NCBI GenBank assembly: GCA_023255615.1 | Contig: JAHFLI010000029.1 | Coordinates: 1 to 7,038, forward strand | Source of the DNA: Candidatus Woesearchaeota archaeon | GTDB lineage: Archaea; Nanobdellota; Nanobdellia; Woesearchaeales; JACQSR01 | Direction: 5' to 3' | DNA length: 7,038 nt | The notes under the pieces: model-generated | The model's database searches: none | What the model was told of the DNA's origin: nothing | Seen by the model: the letters and a program-made list of their open reading frames with translations, nothing else | Translations under genes and position numbers: made by a program | Part shown: positions 1 through 4,924 of the stretch, one piece after another | Position numbering within the stretch: position 1 is the stretch's first letter | Layout of the letters: every line of letters starts with the position of its first letter

Positions 1-152
1 ATCCGTTACTGAAAGGAATTGTTGCGCACAGAGGAAGAGTCTATCGCGGATTAACTTCAGCGGCAAGAGCCTCTCGTGGATTGCGCAACAAAGGTATAGG
101 CGCAGAAAAATTAAGACCGAGTTTAAGTGCGCATAGCCATAGAGGGAAATAA
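1..152 (+). CDS. rpl15e: Large ribosomal subunit protein L15e, C-terminal fragment
   Basis: This is a reading frame open from the left window edge (first complete codon at position 3) to a TAA at 150-152, giving the last 49 residues. The basic tail contains RGLTSAARASRGLRNKG, GAEKLRPSL and a final HRGK. These match the C-terminal signature of archaeal and eukaryotic L15e as I remember it (RGLTSAGKK..RGLR.KG.GAEK.RPS....RRGK). L15e is an rRNA-binding protein of the large subunit and has no bacterial counterpart, so it is good evidence that the host is an archaeon. The family is usually about 190 residues, so roughly 145 N-terminal residues lie outside the window. A T-rich terminator follows directly. 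Confidence 0.87.
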   Translation, partial: PLLKGIVAHRGRVYRGLTSAARASRGLRNKGIGAEKLRPSLSAHSHRGK

Positions 153-180
153 ATCTCCCTTTTATTTTTTCTTTTTTTCT
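143..180 (+). terminator. T-rich transcription terminator of the L15e gene
   Basis: A short inverted repeat AGGGA (143-147) / TCCCT (156-160) overlaps the L15e stop codon. It is followed by a run at 160-180 that is nearly all T on the plus strand (TTTTATTTTTTCTTTTTTT). Oligo-T tracts on the coding strand are the usual archaeal termination signal; the weak stem may be incidental. On the opposite strand the tract is poly-A, so it would not stop the convergent SpoIIM-like gene that ends at 179. Confidence 0.65.
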
Positions 181-997
181 AAAACAGTAATGGTGTGACA
201 TATACTTCTATTACTGCTGCCACAAAAAGAATTCCTACAGAAAGAAGAATTAAATCAACAGAATCGATGAGAATTTCTTTAAATCGCTTGCTTTTATAGT
301 CGTGCTTAATAATTGCAATAGAGATAATGCCTCCTGCAAGAGCGGCAGTAAAATATGCAAGAACTTCTGGAATGCCATGGGTAAAATACCTCAACATTGC
401 CAATGAAAATGCAGATAAAATGCCACCGTGCACGAGAGATCGGAAAAAAGATGCAATGGCTGCTGCAATCACTGATGCATTCCATGCTAAAATAAAAATT
501 GATCCTGCACCATAGAAAAAGGAAAACAACAGTGCAAAGAACAGGACGCGAAGATTATTGAGAAAGATAATGGTAAATGCTTGCGCAGATGAGACTGCAT
601 GACCGGTGAATTTTGCGTTAATCGATTGAATAGTGCCTTGCTGTGCGGCAAAAAGTATATCAGACATTCCTGTTGGAAGAACAATATTCCAGATCGCGAA
701 TCCGAGCGTAAAACCAAGAAAAAGAAAAATAAAATACGTTAACACACGACCGTGAGATTTTAACAAGAACATTTCATTCACTTCTTTTTTGTCTCGTTCT
801 TCTTCATTGGAGAATGCACCATGAATAATATGAATAGAAGCCAAGACCGTTAAAAATACCATCACAATCGATGAGTAATCTTTGAAAATCCAATACGAGA
901 GAAATAATCCCAGAGAAGAATAGATCATTCCAATAAAAAACATTTCCCACGGGTGGCGCTCAGCATTTTTTGTGCTCACCAAAAATTCAAAGACCAT
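179..997 (-). CDS. SpoIIM-like (stage II sporulation protein M / DUF95 family) multi-pass membrane protein
   Basis: The product is a 272-residue integral membrane protein with about six or seven hydrophobic segments, at roughly residues 19-37, 42-60, 84-107, 141-160, 163-184, 209-230 and 243-265. The family features are the central run FLNNLRVLFFALLFSFFYG followed by GSIFILAWNASVIAAAI (about 146-181), and HGIPEVLAYFTAALAGG (207-223), the 'HG.PE..A...AG..G' signature of SpoIIM/DUF95 proteins. SpoIIM acts in membrane remodelling in sporulating Firmicutes. The archaeal homologues have no established function, and a membrane-organising or transport role would be a guess. The ATG at 997 has no useful ribosome-binding site. 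A TATA box ends about 22 bp upstream, so the transcript is probably leaderless. The gene lies 31 bp behind the regulator on the same strand but appears to have its own promoter. Confidence 0.8.
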   Translation of the reverse strand: MVFEFLVSTKNAERHPWEMFFIGMIYSSLGLFLSYWIFKDYSSIVMVFLTVLASIHIIHGAFSNEEERDKKEVNEMFLLKSHGRVLTYFIFLFLGFTLGFAIWNIVLPTGMSDILFAAQQGTIQSINAKFTGHAVSSAQAFTIIFLNNLRVLFFALLFSFFYGAGSIFILAWNASVIAAAIASFFRSLVHGGILSAFSLAMLRYFTHGIPEVLAYFTAALAGGIISIAIIKHDYKSKRFKEILIDSVDLILLSVGILFVAAVIEVYVTPLLF

Positions 998-1018
998 ACC
1001 TATTTTTTAGCAACTCTC

Positions 1019-1026
1019 TTTATATA
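1019..1026 (-). promoter_or_regulatory. TATA box for the SpoIIM-like gene
   Basis: On the minus strand this reads TATATAAA. Its downstream edge lies 22 bases from the A of the ATG at 997, which places transcription initiation at or within a few bases of the start codon. It lies just past the stop codon of the upstream regulator (1029-1031). The SpoIIM-like gene can therefore be transcribed on its own or by read-through. Confidence 0.55.
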
Positions 1027-1028
1027 TC

Positions 1029-1430
1029 TTACGATAAGCTTTCATCAATATCTTGAGCCATTTCTTTTAATTCTTCACACATCTTTATACAATCGTTTTC
1101 AATTCCTGAAACGAGGGATGACAAATTAGATTGCCTCAATACGTAGCCTCGTCGTTCTTTAATCACAATGCCTGAATCCATTAGTTTATTGAGATGATGG
1201 ACAACAGTACCACGCGTTAAATGAGCGCGAAAAGAAAGATCATCACTCGAAACAGGATTTCCTCGCTTCGATGTTTTGACTAATTCAATGAAAATACGAA
1301 AACAGCTTTTGTCTTTATCGCGAAGAGTAAAGAGACCTATTGAGCTGCCCAGCCATTGCAATTTTTGATTAACATTGGTTTCCCCTGGTTTTCTCACATA
1401 GAGGAGAGTAATCTTCCGTTGAACTGCCAT
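1029..1430 (-). CDS. Winged helix-turn-helix transcriptional regulator (ArsR-like), candidate heat-shock regulator
   Basis: The product is a 133-residue, probably cytoplasmic protein. Residues 38-55 (DKDKSCFRIFIELVKTS) look like the first helix of a winged-helix fold. Residues 61-87 (SSDDLSFRAHLTRGT, then VVHHLNKLMDSG) carry the helix-turn-helix, with recognition helix about 72-84. Residues 88-99 (IVIKERRGYVLR) form the wing hairpin. The C-terminal stretch 103-130 is amphipathic and acidic, suited to dimerisation. No metal-binding Cys/His cluster is obvious. The gene is divergent from grpE-dnaK-dnaJ and its promoter is back to back with theirs. Archaeal ArsR-like regulators such as Phr of Pyrococcus control heat-shock genes, so control of this chaperone operon is a reasonable inference from context, not shown by the sequence. 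The start at 1430 is supported by a TATA box ending 23 bp upstream, implying a leaderless mRNA. Confidence 0.8.
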   Translation of the reverse strand: MAVQRKITLLYVRKPGETNVNQKLQWLGSSIGLFTLRDKDKSCFRIFIELVKTSKRGNPVSSDDLSFRAHLTRGTVVHHLNKLMDSGIVIKERRGYVLRQSNLSSLVSGIENDCIKMCEELKEMAQDIDESLS

Positions 1431-1452
1431 ACTCCCTTAGAGACAGATTGAG

Positions 1453-1467
1453 TATATAAATCTTGCC
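1453..1467 (-). promoter_or_regulatory. BRE/TATA promoter element of the regulator gene
   Basis: The minus strand reads GGCAAGA (BRE-like, 1467-1461) followed by TTTATATA (1460-1453), a near-ideal archaeal TATA box. The box ends 23 bases before the A of the ATG at 1430, so the transcript should start at or next to the start codon, with no leader. Confidence 0.75.
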
Positions 1468-1482
1468 CGAAAGGTTTATATA
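1468..1482 (+). promoter_or_regulatory. BRE/TATA promoter element of the grpE-dnaK-dnaJ operon
   Basis: CGAAAGG (BRE-like, purine-rich, 1468-1474) is followed by TTTATATA (1475-1482). With the TATA-to-start spacing seen elsewhere in the window (about 23 bases), transcription would begin near 1505, leaving a leader of about 25 nt before the grpE ATG at 1531. The element abuts the oppositely oriented regulator promoter with no spare base between the two BRE-like segments. Confidence 0.75.
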
Positions 1483-1506
1483 TCTGTTTATCTCAACAGT
1501 TCTCTC

Positions 1507-1523
1507 GTTGATCTAAGATCAAC
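1507..1523. promoter_or_regulatory. Perfect 17-bp palindrome in the grpE leader: candidate operator or RNA hairpin
   Basis: GTTGATCT (1507-1514), a single central A (1515) and AGATCAAC (1516-1523) form a perfect inverted repeat with 8-bp arms. It begins 24 bp downstream of the TATA box, at the predicted transcription start, and ends 7 bp before the grpE ATG. Two readings are open. It could be a dimeric DNA-binding site, where an occupying repressor would block RNA polymerase. Alternatively it could be an RNA stem of up to 7 bp with a 3-nt loop next to the start codon. It does not match the Phr consensus that I remember. Confidence 0.6.
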
Positions 1524-1530
1524 ATGAACT

Positions 1531-1968
1531 ATGGATAAAAAACCATCGAAAAAAGAAGAACATGAGGAATTAAAAGATTCCTTGCAGCGATTGCAGGCAG
1601 ATTTTGAGAATTATAAAAAATGGGTTCAGACAAAAAAAACTGATGACTATACCCAAGGAAAACTCGACCTCATCAGATCATTATTACCGTTGCTTGACCA
1701 AATGGAGCTGGCGTTGCAAAACAAAGACAAAGATAATTTTGTTAAAGGCGTTGAGATGATTTTTAGTGAATTTCATTCAGCTCTTCAGAAAGAAGGATTG
1801 CAGTCTATCGATTGTGTGGGAAAAAAAGTAGATCCGTTCCTTCACGAAGTGTTGCTGAGAGAAAAAACAGGTGGTGAGGAGGATATTATCTTGCAAGAAC
1901 TCCAAAAAGGGTACGTTGTTGGAGAAACAGTTATCCGACATAGCAAGGTGAAGGTTAGTTCGAAATGA
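1531..1968 (+). CDS. grpE: GrpE, nucleotide exchange factor of DnaK
   Basis: This 145-residue protein releases ADP from DnaK and so resets the Hsp70 cycle in the cytoplasm. The charged N-terminal part (1-40) is helical, includes LQADFENYKK (21-30), and would form the paired long helices of the GrpE dimer. LLPLLDQMELAL (51-62) and GVEMIFSEFHSALQKEGL (73-90) are typical of the helical core. The C-terminal beta domain carries VDPFLHEVLLRE (100-111) and ILQELQKGYVVGETVIRHSK (119-138), the family signature. It is shorter than the roughly 200-residue bacterial proteins, mainly at the N terminus. The ATG at 1531 is the first in-frame start after an upstream in-frame TGA (1525-1527). No clear ribosome-binding site precedes it, and an out-of-frame ATG lies 7 bases upstream. 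It is first in the chaperone operon and its stop overlaps the next start (ATGA). Confidence 0.95.
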   Translation: MDKKPSKKEEHEELKDSLQRLQADFENYKKWVQTKKTDDYTQGKLDLIRSLLPLLDQMELALQNKDKDNFVKGVEMIFSEFHSALQKEGLQSIDCVGKKVDPFLHEVLLREKTGGEEDIILQELQKGYVVGETVIRHSKVKVSSK

Positions 1969-2405
1969 TCGAAAGGGATATGATCGTAGATCAGGTAAAA
2001 TCTTTGACTCATGAGTGCGCATGTCATGCATGTGAACACGGATGCCATTATGGAAGTGGTATTTTAATCGGAAAGGATTTTGAGAATCTCGCAAAAAAGT
2101 TGGGCATAGGGGTGGAGGAATTAAAAGAAAAATGGTTGGAACCGGTCGAACAGTTCGGACAAACGTTTTGGCGCCCAAAATTGTTGCGAAACGGGAAACC
2201 GTACGGACCGTGCATCTTTTTTGATAATGGATGTACTGTGCATGATGTGAAACCCTTGCAGTGTACACTTGCGATGGGGTGTAAGGATTATGGAGAAGAA
2301 ATCATGGTGTGGTTCATGGAACAGTATTTGGTTGATCCACGCAGAGAAAATTCCCAGCGGGAATTTCGACTATACAAAGAATCGGGAGGAAAAACGTTAA
2401 GGTGA
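1965..2405 (+). CDS. YkgJ-type cysteine-cluster (putative Zn/Fe-binding) protein
   Basis: The protein has 146 residues with eight cysteines in two groups: C18, C20, C23 and C27 (ECACHACEHGC), and C83, C90, C100 and C106 (PYGPCIFFDNGCTVHDVKPLQC pattern, then AMGC). The order, a Cys-rich N-terminal knot followed by 'GPC.f...GC..H..KP..C', is that of the YkgJ/CxxCxxCC family (PF03692), predicted to chelate zinc or an iron-sulfur cluster. No reaction is established for the family. There is no signal peptide or membrane segment. The ATG overlaps the grpE stop as ATGA, so translation is probably coupled; AGGTGAAGG lies about 10 bases upstream. A second in-frame ATG at 1980 has its purine run too close to serve. 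Its place between grpE and dnaK suggests co-expression under stress, perhaps in redox or metal homeostasis, but that is inference. Confidence 0.8.
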   Translation: MIERDMIVDQVKSLTHECACHACEHGCHYGSGILIGKDFENLAKKLGIGVEELKEKWLEPVEQFGQTFWRPKLLRNGKPYGPCIFFDNGCTVHDVKPLQCTLAMGCKDYGEEIMVWFMEQYLVDPRRENSQREFRLYKESGGKTLR

Positions 2406-2406
2406 T
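2400..2406 (+). promoter_or_regulatory. Ribosome-binding site that fixes the start at 2411
   Basis: AGGTGAT is complementary to the usual archaeal 16S rRNA 3' end and lies 4 bases before ATG 2411. It contains the TGA stop (2403-2405) of the YkgJ-type gene, which suggests translational coupling. It argues against the in-frame GTG at 2402, which sits inside the site itself. Confidence 0.75.
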
Positions 2407-2410
2407 ACTC

Positions 2411-2722
2411 ATGGATGAAATGAAAAAGAAGTTGTTTGTGTCTCCGGAAACCATGTTGAAATTTTTGATTACGGACGATGATCAAACAGACACGTTGATT
2501 ATGTGTCAGAGTTCAGAAGTAGATTTGGTGACTGATAGCTATACTCTCTATGAGGCATTAGGAAGTATCAAGCCCTACGATAAGTTTAAACTCAATAAGT
2601 TGACGAAACTCCTTGAAGTGATTGAATTTTTACCGAGAAAAAAAGATAATCATGTGTTAACACATGAACGCGTGGATGAATTACGCACAAAAGCATTAGG
2701 GGGAGAACACCATGAGCGATGA
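2411..2722 (+). CDS. Uncharacterised small protein, weakly PIN-domain-like
   Basis: The protein has 103 residues counted from ATG 2411. I do not recognise it firmly. It is soluble, with no membrane segment. An N-terminal segment SPETMLKFLITDDD (11-24) leads to DLVTDSYTLYEALGSI (38-53), then a helix-rich part with LNKLTKLLEVIEFLP (61-75) and LTHERVDELRTKAL (83-96). The order (an acidic residue near the start, a short strand, then 'T...LYEA') recalls the first half of a PIN nuclease domain, in which the Glu would be the second metal ligand. The later aspartates expected of an active PIN nuclease are not evident and the protein is short. If related, it may be a degenerate or regulatory version. 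Its end overlaps the next gene by 11 bp. Placement inside a chaperone operon gives no direct function. Confidence 0.7.
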   Translation: MDEMKKKLFVSPETMLKFLITDDDQTDTLIMCQSSEVDLVTDSYTLYEALGSIKPYDKFKLNKLTKLLEVIEFLPRKKDNHVLTHERVDELRTKALGGEHHER

Positions 2723-3056
2723 TCGAATTAGTATGAGTATTGTAGATGGAGATGCGTTTTTTGCGCATGAATTATCCATTAATTACAATCCGTTGCAATT
2801 TGTTTTTGATTTTAAATGCATTACGCCACGAATTGATCCACGATCAAAAACAAAAGCATCTATTCATCTGAAGCATAATGTCGTGCTCACAGATCCCTAT
2901 CACGCTCAAAAAATTCATGAGCTGTTGGGAGAGATGTTAAAAAAATATGAGAAAGAATATGGGAAAGTTGAAAAACCAAAACAGGTTAAAAAATTTGAAA
3001 AGAAAAATGTCAAGATAGAAGAAACAAAAACTGAAGTGCCAACATACTTCGGATAA
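2712..3056 (+). CDS. DUF3467 family protein with a lysine-rich tail
   Basis: The product has 114 residues. The core (about 12-87) contains FFAHELSINYNPLQFVFDF (16-34), then TPRIDPRSKTKASIHLKHNV (38-57), VVLTDPYHAQKIHELLGEML (57-76) and KKYEKEYGKVE (77-87). This order, an 'F......P.EFv.DF' strand, a 'v.l.P.hAk.l...L...l..YE..fG' helix and a closing acidic turn, is that of DUF3467, a small domain of unknown function found in bacteria and archaea. After residue 87 comes a low-complexity tail rich in Lys and Glu, probably disordered. The start at 2712 is preceded by GGGGGAGA (2699-2706), a strong ribosome-binding site. The gene overlaps its upstream neighbour by 11 bp and ends 10 bp before dnaK. 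There is no evidence for a specific function. Confidence 0.78.
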   Translation: MSDDRISMSIVDGDAFFAHELSINYNPLQFVFDFKCITPRIDPRSKTKASIHLKHNVVLTDPYHAQKIHELLGEMLKKYEKEYGKVEKPKQVKKFEKKNVKIEETKTEVPTYFG

Positions 3057-3061
3057 GGTGA
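3055..3061 (+). promoter_or_regulatory. Ribosome-binding site that fixes the dnaK start at 3067
   Basis: AAGGTGA lies 5 bases before ATG 3067. An in-frame GTG at 3058 lies within this site and would add only three residues, so it is rejected as the start. The site overlaps the last bases of the DUF3467 gene's stop codon. Confidence 0.75.
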
Positions 3062-3066
3062 ACAAC

Positions 3067-4923
3067 ATGGCAAAGAAAGAAAAAATTATTGGAATTGATC
3101 TCGGAACATCAAACTCAGCCGCATCAGTCTTGCAAGCGGGAAAGCCAAGCATTATTCCTAGTGCGGAAGGAGCATCACAATACGGAAAAGCATTTCCAAG
3201 CGTGGTTGCATTTACGAAAGACGGTGCAATGCTTGTTGGAGAACCAGCGAGAAGGCAAACCGTTTCAAATCCTGAGCGAACCATTCTTGCTGCAAAACGA
3301 AAGATGGGAACATCTCATATCTACAAGATCAACGGACATGAATATACGCCCCAACAAATTTCTGCTTTTATTTTGCAAAAAATAAAGAAAGATGCAGAAG
3401 AGTTTATTGGTGAACCAGTAACGAAAGCAGTGGTGACTGTTCCAGCGTATTTTGATGATAATCAGCGTCAAGCAACAAAAGATGCAGGAACTATTGCAGG
3501 ATTAGATGTCGTGAGAATTATCAACGAACCAACTGCAGCGGCTCTCGCCTATGGCCTGGATAAATCTCATGAGAATATCAAAATTCTTGTATTCGATTTA
3601 GGTGGCGGAACACTGGATTGCACCATCATGGAATTTGGTGAAGGTGTTTTTGAAGTAAAATCTACTTCGGGAGACACCCAACTTGGTGGTACCGATATGG
3701 ATGCAGCGATTGTTGATTATATTGCCAAGGAATTCAAAATATCAGAGGGTATTGATCTTAAAAAAGACGCAATGGCGATGCAGCGCATTCGAGAAGCAGG
3801 AGAAAAAGCAAAAATTGAACTGTCCACAACGATGGAAACGGAAATCAATTTACCGTTTATCACCGCTTCTGATGAAGGCCCAAAACATCTTACATTGAAA
3901 TTAACGCGAAGCAAACTGGAATCACTTATTGAGCCAATTGTCAAGCGATGCAAAGGTCCATTGGAGCAAGCGATCAAAGATGCGAAGGTTACACCAAACG
4001 ATCTTAACAAAATTATTCTTGTTGGAGGTCCAACCAGAATGCCCATCGTCAGAAAATTTGTTGAAGAGTATACTGGAAAAAAAGCAGAGCGCGGTATTGA
4101 TCCGATGGAATGTGTTGCGCAAGGAGCAGCAATCCAAGGAGGAGTATTGGCAGGAGAAATAAAAGATATTTTGCTCCTTGATGTCACGCCGTTAACACTC
4201 GGTATCGAAACATTAGGGGGAGTTTCGACTGCGTTGATACCTCGAAACACCACTATTCCGACCAAGAAAAGTCAGATCTTTAGCACTGCTGCCGATAATC
4301 AAACTGCGGTAACCATTAATGTTCTGCAAGGAGAGCGTCCCATGTCTACTGATAATAAAAGTCTTGGTCGTTTTGATTTAGTCGGCATACCACCCGCACC
4401 CAGAGGAATTCCACAAGTTGAGGTCACCTTTGACATTGATGCTAATGGAATCGTTCACGTCGGAGCAAAAGATTTGGGAACAGGAAAAGAACAGTCGATA
4501 AAAATAACTGCAACTCAGAAATTAAGTGAAGAAGAAGTCAAGCGGATGCAAAAAGAAGCAGAGGAACATGCAGAAGATGATAAGAAAAGACGAGAAGAAA
4601 TTGAAATCGTCAATTCTGCAGATACTCTCGTATATTCGACAAAAAATCTCTTCAAGGAGTTTGAAGGGAAAGCTGATAAGAAATCATTAGAGACGGTTAA
4701 AGGAAAGATCATGGAATTAGAGGAAATGCTCAAGCCAGAACAGAAAGACATCTCTGAAATAAAGAAAAAGCTTGAAGAAGTGAATGAGCTGGTGCAGAAA
4801 CTCTCGACCGAGTTGTATCAAAAATCAGCACAGCAAAAGAAAGGATCCAAAAACGAAGAAGCTGATGATGAAGAAAACGTTGTTGATGCTGAATATAAAG
4901 TAGACGAGGAGAAGAAAAAGTAA
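3067..4923 (+). CDS. dnaK: DnaK, Hsp70 molecular chaperone
   Basis: The protein has 618 residues. It is an ATP-driven chaperone that binds exposed hydrophobic peptides, working with DnaJ and GrpE in the cytoplasm. The nucleotide-binding domain (about 1-370) shows IGIDLGTSNS (8-17, phosphate 1), VTVPAYFDDNQRQATKDAG (123-141), INEPTAAALAYG (152-163), VFDLGGGTLDCTI (175-187, phosphate 2) and ILVGGPTRMP (317-326, adenosine motif). The linker DILLLDVTPLTLGIET is at 367-382. The substrate-binding beta domain follows, with PTKKSQIFSTAADNQ and VLQGERPM, then VEVTFDIDANGIVHVGAKD (451-469). A helical lid runs from about 486 and ends in VVDAEYKVDEEKKK, the bacterial-type acidic tail. The segment after KRKMG (77-81) lacks the insertion of about 20 residues found in proteobacterial Hsp70s. 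Relative to E. coli DnaK there seem to be about four extra residues in GASQYGKAFPS (35-45). The stop is 1 bp from the dnaJ start. Confidence 0.97.
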   Translation: MAKKEKIIGIDLGTSNSAASVLQAGKPSIIPSAEGASQYGKAFPSVVAFTKDGAMLVGEPARRQTVSNPERTILAAKRKMGTSHIYKINGHEYTPQQISAFILQKIKKDAEEFIGEPVTKAVVTVPAYFDDNQRQATKDAGTIAGLDVVRIINEPTAAALAYGLDKSHENIKILVFDLGGGTLDCTIMEFGEGVFEVKSTSGDTQLGGTDMDAAIVDYIAKEFKISEGIDLKKDAMAMQRIREAGEKAKIELSTTMETEINLPFITASDEGPKHLTLKLTRSKLESLIEPIVKRCKGPLEQAIKDAKVTPNDLNKIILVGGPTRMPIVRKFVEEYTGKKAERGIDPMECVAQGAAIQGGVLAGEIKDILLLDVTPLTLGIETLGGVSTALIPRNTTIPTKKSQIFSTAADNQTAVTINVLQGERPMSTDNKSLGRFDLVGIPPAPRGIPQVEVTFDIDANGIVHVGAKDLGTGKEQSIKITATQKLSEEEVKRMQKEAEEHAEDDKKRREEIEIVNSADTLVYSTKNLFKEFEGKADKKSLETVKGKIMELEEMLKPEQKDISEIKKKLEEVNELVQKLSTELYQKSAQQKKGSKNEEADDEENVVDAEYKVDEEKKK

Positions 4924-4924
4924 G

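Noticed and set aside
327..515. Plus-strand open frame opposite the SpoIIM-like gene
   Set aside because: Antisense shadow of conserved SpoIIM motifs with no sign of independent coding.
1483..1530. Phr-type or CIRCE-type heat-shock operator
   Set aside because: Neither the spaced Phr consensus nor the 9-bp-arm, 9-bp-spacer CIRCE repeat, as I remember them, is present. The only repeat is the 17-bp palindrome listed separately.
1524..1538. Mini-frame ATG AAC TAT GGA TAA overlapping the grpE start
   Set aside because: It is four codons long and out of frame with grpE. A regulatory leader peptide is conceivable, but nothing supports it beyond its position.
1777..2268. Long minus-strand open frame opposite grpE and the YkgJ-type gene (163 codons)
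   Set aside because: It is the antisense shadow of two well-supported genes, has no recognisable domain or promoter, and its composition (Cys-, His-, Phe-rich) is that of reversed Lys/Glu-rich coding sequence.
2402..2404. GTG as start of the 103-residue protein
   Set aside because: The GTG is part of the ribosome-binding site AGGTGAT that serves ATG 2411.
3058..3060. GTG as start of dnaK
   Set aside because: It is part of AAGGTGA, the ribosome-binding site for ATG 3067, and DnaK proteins normally begin near MAK..IGIDLGT.
3717..4265. Minus-strand open frame of 182 codons within dnaK
   Set aside because: It lies wholly inside the certain dnaK gene, shows no family motif, and has no promoter or ribosome-binding site.
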